Assembly: GCF_021155775.2 (NCBI RefSeq)
Contig: NC_060238.1
Span: 23,280,470 to 23,344,469, forward strand
Length of the DNA: 64,000 nt
Direction: 5' to 3'
Source: Neodiprion pinetum
Taxonomy: Eukaryota; Arthropoda; Insecta; Hymenoptera; Diprionidae
This document shows, piece after piece, positions 54,666 through 64,000 of this stretch. Below the pieces are notes generated by a model that worked only from the letters and a program-made list of their open reading frames with translations, was not told where the DNA came from and did no database searches. A program made the translations under genes and the position numbers. The first letter of the stretch is position 1. Every line of letters begins with the position of its first letter.

Positions 54666-55907
54666 GACGGTACGAACGAAACATTGCGGTGAGTGAAGCG
54701 GTGCTCTGTCCGCACCTTTTCTTCTCATTAACTTGTATATTTTTACGCCACTGTTTATCTCGAGAGTCTCGAACGGTTTATAATCCATCGACCAGTGAGC
54801 GCTGATCTCTTACTTCTTACCTATGTACGATCGTAATAATTACACGGCTCTGCCTATTCGAATTAATGCCTCGGACGGGCTGCTGGGCGATAAATCTAAC
54901 CCTTAGTTTCATCCAAGCACACGGTCAACGAGTTACGACCGGTAATCTGTTGTGTGGGTGTGTTTGTGGATGGAACGATTATTATATTATCCTTTGATTT
55001 TCATTTAATTGGACATTAAAGTTCACTTCGATGAAATTTTACCCATAACGAAGCCATATCGTTGATTATGCTGTGAAGTAAACCTAATATTTTTCCACTT
55101 TAAAACCAACGTTTATTATCACGAAGACGAAGATTTTTGTATAGATTTTCTTCCACTTCATACCGATTGGCTAACGATAAATCCTGAGGAACAGAGTTTG
55201 GCTCTGTTGGAAAATGAGGCAGATATTTCCTACCTCATTTTGATTCTGGCCTCTTGGAAAACTCTCTCGCGTTGCTTCGACTCTTCTCATTAAACGTTAA
55301 TATTTTCTATGATCCTCGACCCAGATGCTCCGGTTATAGTTGGTACCGTGAAATGTTTGGGTAAGTGCGGTTGAAAAAACGTTTCAACACCGGTACCCCG
55401 ACGTTGATGATATTATTTACACAAGCGGGGGGGGGGGGGGGGGGGCGTTACTAGAGCCGTAGATCTGAAATGAATACGTCAAGCCCGCCGGTTCCATGGT
55501 AGTATGCATCGTGTGTATACAAAGTGAAGCTGCAGGCGTACGCAGAGTGCGTAATACTGCACACGGTCAAACTTTAATAATAACACAATTTATTTTAACG
55601 AGTCTATTCCGCAACGAGTGGAAATGCATTCGCGCTCCGAGCTGCAAGCGGTTGGATGAAAACAAGAAAATTATTCATTTAATTGAACTTCCAGTCTGCA
55701 CCGACAATTATCATCGACATTCATAACGAAACTAACATCACGCTTGCTTGAATGTTTATAATAAGCTTGTAGGTACCCGCCCGATTCCGCGTTATTAACT
55801 GCTGCGTTGGGCCAACCGCATTCTCATAGTTTGTGGAATCGCGTGCAGTGGAGAATCCGATGTTGCAGCGTTTCATTGAATCAGAGATCAAATAAGTAGG
55901 TACAGTA
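54666..55907. other. intergenic sequence
   Basis: Holds a 19-base G run (55427-55445) and no recognisable gene. Confidence 0.4.
55427..55445. repeat. poly-G run
   Basis: Nineteen consecutive G residues, unusual in this AT-rich genome; a possible quadruplex-forming or assembly-sensitive tract. Confidence 0.85.
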
Positions 55908-56291
55908 AGGGGGGTGAATTACATCTTTGACGGTCTGAAGTCATACCTATTTTTAGGATTTTTTTTTTATAAAGAAAATCAAAACACTTGGAGCAATTTG
56001 AGCTTCAGGGCTTTATTGTTTATAGTTTCAAGAACAAGTTAGAATTTTTTATCCGACAAAAATTGACCGAGGAATCTGTGCCATCGGATTCAAAACGAGA
56101 TCGTTCGTTACTTATATGCGCCATCCCGCCATTTTTGTATTAATTTCAATGAAAAAATTCTAAAATGTTCTTGCAACTATAAATAATCAAACCCTCGAAC
56201 TCAAATTGCTTTAAGTATTTTCATTTTCTAAAAAAAAAAAATCTTAAAAATAGGTACGATCATAGACAATCCAAACTGTAACCCCCCCCCT
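55908..56291. repeat. fold-back element, family M (AGGGGG ends)
   Basis: The arms pair through TACCTATTTTTAGGATTTTT / TACCTATTTTTAAGATTTTT, GCAATTTGAG, and TTTATAGTTTCAAGAACA / TTTATAGTTGCAAGAACA. The element is flanked by TA on both sides (55906-55907, 56292-56293). It is 384 bp and non-coding. Terminal AGGGGGGTGAA recalls the core of family K. Confidence 0.75.
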
Positions 56292-57939
56292 TAATACAGA
56301 AAAACTGGATCACAGTGGCTGGGAAAAAGTGCATATCCGAAACGGGAAGAAGGGTCGGTATTATTCGATCGGAGGGTTGAACCCCGTATTAATTCGAGAC
56401 TCGGTGTTATTATAATAATTACATTCGTGTCTGGCGCGTTAGAAGCACACCGTAGCACATGGACATGATCGGTAGTGTGTTATTACGGCTAAATACGTTG
56501 GGGCGCACGAGTTGCAGGTAATGCCAAGATGTGGCGTCATGCGTCATGGAGGGTAGTGGTCATGCACAGTTGCAGCGACTCTCTACGTGTCCGCTAACTC
56601 GATGTACGGTTCAGGGCATAAATGTGAGGTGGGTTCGGTACTTGGCTCACGTGTGGTCCAACCGTCTCGACTCCTCTCTCTCTCTCTCTCATCCCGAGCT
56701 TACAAACGCTTGGGAATTGAGATATACCTCCCGAACGGTTTTCCTCCCGCCATTTTGCCTCTACGGATCACATTTTCAAACCATTCCCCGGTACCTAAAC
56801 CAATTGAATTTCTTTCAATTCTGCTGCACAGTGTTACGCTTCATCACCGTCGGTTTCAATTGCACTGCGGTATGCATGTGCTGGATGGAATGAAATTGAG
56901 AAATGAAAATACACTCGAAGTGTGTGTACGTTATACATTGGTACGTTGGACCTGATGTTGGACGGCTCCAGTGCACCCGGGGGAATAAGTTAGCTTGAAC
57001 TGATCTACATGTATGCTAAGCAGAAAGTCGAAGCAAGCAACCGGGATAACCGAGAGGAACTGATTCTACCGGTGTTGTTAGCGATCTCATTCCTCGATCT
57101 TGATTCTCCCCGTTTACCTCCTTTAGCCACATATTTCTCCACTTCGTGGACGCCATCGTCGTACAATACTACGAAAACTTCCATTCCACGTCCGGAAAAG
57201 GAGGAGATCGACTTTGATGTCAGTAGAAATGAAGAATCGAACTTTGGAAAATAGACTCTTACATCATTTCCCACAAAGTCGGAGAGTCGAAGAGCTGAAA
57301 GTAAGCACCGTCCATTAGTTGAAATGAATTGGAAACGGTCCACTGTTAGTCACTCGAACCATCGTGAACCTTGCCAATGATCATGAACCATCCTTTAGAT
57401 GTCCGTAAGACATTCCCCCATTATTTGTCGAAGATATAACTTATGCTCGTATATACACTGACTTCATTTCAAGAGCTCGGAGACTTTGCCGTTGGCCGTT
57501 GAGTATCTTTGATCTTTGCTAACAAAGTGGTATAACCGAAGGCCCCCGGGGCATGTACGAGGAGGCAGAACATATACCGCGCCGTTTCCGTTAATTTAAT
57601 GGAAATTGAAAGTAATGCTCGAGAGATTTCATCGCTGGGTTATGTGCATGCATGCGGCTAGTATGACGAAGCGGCTGATCTCCTCGGCAGTGAGCTGCAG
57701 AAATAACTGCAGCAGGCGCATCGAATGGCGAGTTGGAGAGAGAAAGACGGTGAGGGATTTAACGAGAATTCAAAGATCGTTCGATCGGTGAATCGATCGC
57801 TTTCGTTAGGCCACATACCCACCTATGATCCCGGCCTCTGGAGGCATTTAAGTTATGCTAATTATCGTATACTTAACCGCATACTGGATGGGATAAAATC
57901 TACCGATCTTATTCGGAATTTTCCCCCCTTAATCGACCT
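56292..57939. other. intergenic sequence
   Basis: Short open frames at 56531-56955 and minus 57005-57343 have no recognisable domain. A short TC run lies near 56672-56692. Confidence 0.35.
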
Positions 57940-58050
57940 GGAAACTATCTTTGAATTTTTCTTGCGTCCTGGAACTATTTTATTTTTAATGACCGTGGAT
58001 TCGTTGTGGATTTTTTATTGGACACCATACTGTACGAACATCCGGCGTTG
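57940..58050 (+). repeat. family J repeat, copy 2
   Basis: It resembles the reverse complement of 49590-49770: TTTTTCTTGCGTCCTGGAAC, TATTTTTAATGACCG, and GGATTTTTTATTGGACACCA. This makes a small dispersed family. Confidence 0.45.
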
Positions 58051-61000
58051 CCACTTAACAAACTCCGAGTCACGTTAAATCGTTCCGGGAAGATGTTACC
58101 AAAATCACAACGAAGTCTAGTCGTTCCCTCTTCTTCTTCTTTCCTAATTCGTTCGCTTCGCTCCAAATTTTTGAGTAATTGATTCGTCGATGTTTGTTTT
58201 GGCGGTAAACGACCTCTTCGCCGTCTGAACCCCGTAACTGGTTTGTTCGTGACTCGGCCTCGTGCCACGGGAATAAATGTATCCTTCCCGCCTATCTCCG
58301 GCCCCTGACTACCTCGCCGAGCAAGGATCTCGCGTCCTCCGTTGACGTCTCAATGTGAGCATCCTCCGACGGACCACCCAACGATTACGTACTTCCTTCT
58401 ACCAGCCACCAAAAAAGTTTTACCGCCCATAACGAGCCGAGGAGCCAAGGATTAACGGGGCTTCGACACCTCGAACGGATCGTAGATTATTTTGAAAATC
58501 AGGATGTGGAACTCGACCCTGTTCAGATTAGGAACTTTCCGAAGTTCCCAAGGGGCCAGCCACTCTTTAAGTCGGGTCTTGATTCTCCAGACTTCAGGAC
58601 TGAAAGATTGCAGAAGACTTCGTGACTTCAACTGACTTCACTCAATTTTTTGATACACCACCCGACTTCCGATAACTTTACACGTGCCTTCGCGGGAGTT
58701 GAAGGGACTTGAAGCGACGTCATAAGACGTCTTTCACGGTCTACTCCTGACCTTGCAATCACCTCTCGAATTTGTCAAACGTATTTCACTTCTCGTTGCG
58801 AGTAGAGACGCCAACGTTCATTGTTCAAGAACAAGTGTGGTTTGTGCATTATGACGAGTGCCGTTCTCTTCTTCTATTGAGAACGATAACGTTAACACGC
58901 GTTGAGAGCTGCACGAAGGAGGCGGCGCGGCGTTGCGTGGCATTCCTCAAATGTCCGAGGCGCACAATCTCTGATCTTAAAACTGTCCGTTTAGAAATAT
59001 CCTCCGGCGTATGGTATATAGTAAGCTCTTAATAAACTCCAAAGGAATGCAATATTTCAGTTGTTCAGGGCACTGGGCACCTCGGTTCGAAAACCGGCGT
59101 GGAGTATAACGTGGTAAAAGATCAAGGTCCACAAGGTGAGCCCACAAATCCCCTAGGAATTAATCCTGTTAAATATTCTGTGTACGCTGCACAGGGGGCG
59201 GTTTCTTTTCTCGCTCTTCCCTCTTCTCGATTTTTTTTTTTATTTATTTATTTTTTTTTTATTCGGTACACCGACGCTGGGATTGGAGGCCGAACATATC
59301 CTGCAACCCGTTGCACGTTCATTATCATAAGCCTTTATTTATTGGTGAATCCGTGCACATGGAGCGCACGAGGCGCGGTAAGTCACCGAGTCGTAAACGC
59401 GATCTCCCCTGGTGTCGTCAAAATAACGACGTGGATCAAGGACTGCGGGTCGTCGACGAAAGGAAGCATAAACAAGGTGAAGAGACTTCTGGGTTTCCTT
59501 AAATCTCTCCGATGGAACGAGGATTTTCCGGCCGAATGTTGCCCGGCAGAAGAGAGGAAACTCCTTTTCTGAAAATATGCCTCCAACGTTTCTCAAACGC
59601 CCTTTGAAACGGACCGCCATCGCAACGTCGGCGACGAGTGACTTCGAGGTGTCAAAGATGGTGCAGCGAGATTAAACCTCTCTTGTTGCACGCCTTGCGG
59701 TCAAATTAGTAAGACGAGCCCTTGACGAGACCTAAAAAAAACTTCTCAGTGCGGTGGCGACTGGTCTGGCACGTACGTCATCCCCATATTTCATACAAAA
59801 CGAATCAAATCTCACGCTGTTTTATATTTGTGAGCAGAAAATCGTTGTGGCATATCGGAAGATCCGCAGGGTGAAGTTTCAAACAGGAATAACAATGCGT
59901 ATCACAGTTCAAAAGTCCGAAAGTAGCTCAGACCCTTTTTGTCTTTTCGTTTTTTTCCTCAACTCTATATTCCTCACGCACACCGCGGCGAACGAGGTCA
60001 TTTTATTATGCATTATACACGCGTCGAAGGTACCCGATTGTGTTCGAAATTTGTTGCGACCGGCTTGTCTCCTTATCCGATGGCATATCAATCCGTCGCT
60101 CAAACTTGTAAATTACAATTTGGCATCCATAATGCATGCAGCGACCGCGGTTCGAGTCCGATCGTTGACCGTCCGTTCTTCCACGTTTCGAATATTCCCA
60201 ACTCACGACAATCTTATGATTCATTTCTCTACGCCAGATTTCGTCACAGGAACGCAGCCGTTATCTCTAAACCCTCGAAGGAACGTGGCAGGGGCAGAGA
60301 ATTGTTCACCGTTGAGTGGCGTTCTTATCAGCAACATAAAGGAAGAGCCGGATGGACGTCGACTCTGAGGACATGAATATCGCGCCGAAGCCAAAAGTTG
60401 TTCGGGTTCGTGAATTATTATTCATGTCGAAGACAAAAGTCTCCTACCGGGCGGCGGAGCAGTGAACAGGCGGTACGTTTGAGCCGCGCTTACAGCATCT
60501 TCCGCATGGACCCTTCATCATGTTCCTCCTCCTCCTCCCACTACCTGGACTCCGGCATACTCGGACACGAAACGCGAGGCACGTTACATTACTTATTCCG
60601 TAACGCAGACTTTCCCACAAACTACCGAACGCCAGATGAGCGTTCGGCCCGGTTCACGGAGAGTCAAGTGGACCGCCAACCCCGATCAAAAGGGCCCGCG
60701 GATTCCGCGTCCTCTCTTCGAAAAGCTCCACTCAGAGAGCGCGGGTATCAGCCCCGTCGACTAATTCCTCGAAGACGCGGTTCGCCTCGTTAATTTGAAC
60801 GCACCAGAGTCCAGGTCACCATCATGGATTGCGTAATTCGCGTGAGAAGCAAGCCGGAGCTCGAGATAGCCGCTCCGAATTGACTGATGTGCGTCCGCGC
60901 ATTATTCCACACGTAACGTCCCGCGCAAGTAAAAAGCCGGCGATGCCATCTGCTCGAGCACTTAATCATCCCTAGGCGCATAATTATTCTAATTAAGGGG

Positions 61001-61531
61001 CCAGACGCACTGCCTCTATCCCGGATGATCCCGACTCCGTTTCTCGTTCCGTGATCCGGCTCTTGAGCTAGAACGAGAAAATCGTCAACCGAGATCAACG
61101 GACAAATTGAAGCTTCACCAAGTCTGGCCTCAACTTTTCACCGTGGGAATAATCACTGACTGCTTTCACTGCACGCTGTATTACGGATACACGACGTAAC
61201 GTACCGTCAGCCCAACACGGACCCTGAGGGACCGTTGCATCACTCACATGCACGCAGGACCTCGACACCAAACTCGGCCATGTGCGATCCTCCGTCAACT
61301 CTTTACTCTTGTACTTATATTTCACTCTTCTTGCCATCGCTTTTTGCGGGCAAGCATCTGGCTCTCGGTTAGGGGTAATCAACGTTCGCAGAGAGTCGAA
61401 AAGCACGATGTTTTCGAGTCAAACACTGACGTTGAGAAATTCAAATCTTCTGCCAGCTTCAGTCGTGCTTGCAGATTTGAACCGCTAGTTAAGCGTCGAC
61501 GCAAGCGAGACGCGCAATGACGAGACCATTT
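58051..61531. other. G+C-richer intergenic or unknown transcribed sequence
   Basis: No gene recognised. Degenerate GACTTCA repeats occur at about 58565-58700. A stretch bounded by TTTCAG (59060) and AAG|GTGAGC (59135) looks like a small exon but has no homology I know. Frames at 59754-60368 and 60398-60793 are open without a recognised domain; the second includes the serine run MDPSSCSSSSSHYLDSG. Confidence 0.3.
60510..60793 (+). CDS. unrecognised ORF
   Basis: Read from the ATG at about 60508 it starts MDPSSCSSSSSHYLDSGI and is rich in Ser and Arg, ending with a basic tail (RRLIPRRRGSPR). It has no domain and no clear splice context. It may be chance in a G+C-richer stretch. Confidence 0.15.
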
Positions 61532-62142
61532 CAGGGTGTCCAGCTGTCAGGGAAATCTAGAACGTCGGGAATTTTCAGGGAATATTCACGCGTTTGCATA
61601 AAGACCATGAGGTGTCAGGGAATTCGGGCATCTGTCCTGGAATTTTTATATTTTCTTCCTTACTAATGCACGATTCTTTGAAATGTAGGAAATTACTCTC
61701 CGCGAGATAATTGAGGGGGTGTTGGTGCGAAATGAGTATAAGTGACAAAAAGTATGGTTTTCGGAGGAATTTTAATAATCGCCGAACTGATGTCGAGCAC
61801 TGTGTAAAATTTCTGAAAAAAGGTAAACAAGTACTAAAAACAGTTACTACTCTCAGATCGAAATTTCCACTTTCATGTTTCGAAAGAATGGCTTATCCTG
61901 ATCTACCGTCATTTTCTGAAAATTTGAATATTTATTGACACATCCGGTAATTGAGTATAACCAAAATTGAAGTTAAAGAAAAATTGGACTATCATAACTT
62001 ACGTTGGAAACACCTGATGTCTAATTTTAAACTAACTTCCATTAAAAAAAATGAATTTTTTTTATTAAATTTAGGTTGAAACGAGTCTTTGAAAATGTGT
62101 ATTTTCGTCTGGAAGACCGGGAAATGTCAGGTAATTCGCAGC
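61532..62142. repeat. TGTCAGGGAA-type dispersed repeat
   Basis: It begins CAGGGTGTCCAGCTGTCAGG. Motifs TGTCAGGGAA, TTTTCAGGGAAT and TGTCCTGGAATTT recur near the left end, and GACCGGGAAATGTCAGGTAA occurs near the right end. This composition is familiar from non-autonomous hAT-type repeats, but paired ends were not established. Confidence 0.4.
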
Positions 62143-64000
62143 AATTTGCCGACAGCTTCTCGTGACCATGCACATCGAGTTTGAGATCAGTTGGTGCGGC
62201 TGTGGCAGCGTGATGCTGGATGCATCAAGACGTCAGGGATTTTATTAGCGCGTAAAACGTTCGACGACGAGGGTCCGCCGATGAACTTGGTCGAACGCGT
62301 TACACCGCACCAAATTGATTCCTTCCAATTTTACGACCTTCGCTCCACTCTCGCTGGCTCGGGTCTCACGATCCTGAGATCCGTCTCAATCCCCGCGGTT
62401 TAATTTCCTCCATCCACCGAATGGAATTCTTCCGGACATCGGTCTTGGCTCCAGATGGTCTCGGCCACCGGCTGCAGCCAGTCCATCTGTCCGTTCCTCG
62501 GACTTTCGTCTCTTTGCGAATGTCATCTGTTCCTCCTTCTTCTCAGCTGGCGGCAGAACCGAGCACGGATGTATCCATTGTTTGTAAATGCGGCCTGTAT
62601 ACCAGATACTCTCGAGACTGTCTCCGAGTGCGCTTTTGCTCCCGGCTTTGCAGCTCTGCCGTGCTTCCACGGAGACGCATCAGGTTCGTTCTCCAAAGTG
62701 AGCCGGACTTCTTCCCCGATCACTCCACCCCTCCCTCGCGTGTGCCACTCGTTTATTTCCCATTTCTTTTTTCACTCTTCGAGTCGATGGTCTCCCTTTC
62801 TTTTTTCACTGCATTGTGCTTTTTCATACAGGTAACCCTCCCAGCGAATGATCCGACAATGAGGCGGCTGACAACCGAGAAACGCTCGAGTCTAACGAGG
62901 AGAATATGAGCGATAGTGTAATCGCTGAGATAGAGATTCGGGCGAGATTGCGACCAGCGGATCTTTTAATCTTTCGACAAATCTCGATCGCTACTTCATA
63001 TTATGTTGATTCGCAGAGGAGCGAGAAAAAGGTCAGGAAGAACAGTCGGAAATTGCTCTTGAAAGAAACGTCAGACCTAAAGTTGGGATTTCGTCGTATC
63101 GGTAGTGAACGAAGCGAGCATCGGAGGCAAAAAAGATAGTTAGGCAATCCTCGACGGCTGTAAATTACATCGTATAGACGGACACGGCAACAGACTCGGA
63201 CGTCTACTATACAGAGGTAGGTCCAGCGGAGATTCATCTTTTATTGGGCTACCGCTGTAGCAGAAGCAGAAGCAGAAGCGGCAGCAGGAGCAGCAGCAGC
63301 AGCCGCTTATCAAGATCGAGCAATAAGTAATCCCTTCGCAAGCGTTTCCCTAATGGTTCTGACAAATCGATTCCTATCATCGGTTGGTATTGCCCATGAG
63401 TCCCTCTAAGGATCGTGAGCATGGGCCACTAATTCAAGAATGAGACTATGCCCTGGAAGCCATAAATGCTAATTATCGCTCCACCAGCGGAGCCGCTTCG
63501 ACCCCGCGTTGCTCGGAGATTCGTGTTCCAGTCCCGAGCTGCATCCGATTAACCGGAGATTTTCATTTGAATAAACAATTTGAAAGTGAAATGGTATTAT
63601 AAAAGGAGTCTCAACGCCGCAGGCCGATCCCTCCGTCATTCAAGAGGAGAGATTTCTGTTGATGTTGTAGTTCCTGCAGCTCATGAATGAATTCCCCCAA
63701 ACGAGTAGGTATGGCGGATGATCTGGACGACCGGCTGCATTGGAGCTCGATCTTTCCCTGCTTCGTCCAGCCGAAAGTGGTCCTTTTATTGGTCCACCGT
63801 AATGTCGCCGAGGCGATGCGGTGGATGTGGGATCAATTTACGACGTCATATCATTGGTGCCCGAGGTGAGCGACGCTTTGTTTTCGTCCGAGGCTGCTGT
63901 TCACTATTGAGATGTTAGCCGTGATACCGCGGTCATTTGCCCGCGAGATGTGTTACGTATCGAGTAATACCACGACGATGACGGAGCGACGATGCGGCGA
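62143..64000. other. right-edge sequence, no gene recognised
   Basis: G+C-richer sequence with overlapping open frames (62421-62909 and the minus strand) that look like pyrimidine-rich artefacts. It contains the CAG/GAAGCA run at 63259-63305. No RNA gene was found. Confidence 0.3.
63259..63305. repeat. AGCAGA/CAG trinucleotide-type run
   Basis: Imperfect GCAGAA and GCAGCA repeats. In one frame it would read Ala/Glu then poly-Ala followed by an open stretch, so a coding exon cannot be fully excluded. Confidence 0.7.

Noticed and set aside
59080..59110. TCGGTTCGAAAACCGG, resembling a tRNA T-arm
   Set aside because: No matching acceptor stem, anticodon arm or A box could be placed upstream; the T stem does not pair properly.
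60140..60160. GGTTCGAGTCC, resembling a tRNA B box
   Set aside because: No A box or cloverleaf could be formed in the flanking 80 bases.
59754..60368. 204-codon plus-strand ORF, the longest in the right half
   Set aside because: No recognised domain, signal or neighbour supports it, and overlapping frames of similar quality exist on both strands.
62421..62909. 162-codon ORF with hydrophobic C-terminal part
   Set aside because: The hydrophobic part arises from a TTTCTTTTTTC-type pyrimidine tract; two other frames are equally open.

Overview
The window is nuclear DNA from an insect. It is AT-rich, with long homopolymer runs, microsatellites, GT-AG introns and many small non-autonomous transposons. 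A hymenopteran is plausible, but I cannot prove the order from sequence alone. No bacterial genes, rRNA, convincing tRNA, CRISPR array, transposase or reverse transcriptase were seen.

The main gene is a plus-strand Rho guanine nucleotide exchange factor of the ARHGEF17 (TEM4/p164-RhoGEF) type, at 3374-41035. I rebuilt it by matching splice sites and reading phase across 23 coding exons; every junction keeps frame and the model gives about 1,690 residues. Exons 1-7 (3374-10080) encode a long Ser/Pro/Gly/Arg-rich N-terminal region that looks disordered. A 19.4-kb intron follows. Exons 8-12 encode the DH (RhoGEF) domain, exons 13-16 the PH domain and a helical linker, and exons 17-23 a WD40-like beta-propeller ending in a terminal Trp-Lys-Val. 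An ATG exon at 26680 inside the big intron is probably an alternative first exon, giving a short isoform (about 910 aa) of DH, PH and propeller only.

Upstream, a minus-strand ATG exon (2627-2711) with a consensus donor looks like the start of a divergent gene that runs off the left edge. Between the two genes lies a dyad carrying two GCGCATGCGC (NRF-1/erect-wing type) sites, as expected of a shared bidirectional promoter.

From about 41.4 kb to 64 kb I find no gene I can name. The stretch holds fold-back repeats, degenerate minisatellites and unrecognised ORFs, and its last 15 kb are visibly richer in G+C than the AT-rich 41-46 kb part.

The most unusual content is the repeat landscape. There are at least ten fold-back or inverted-repeat elements, several with target-site duplications, and several families have two or more copies here. 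One MITE carries a GCGCATGCGC site in each terminal repeat. One degenerate GAAATC-type minisatellite family has the same unique flanks at both of its copies. Several elements sit inside introns of the RhoGEF gene.
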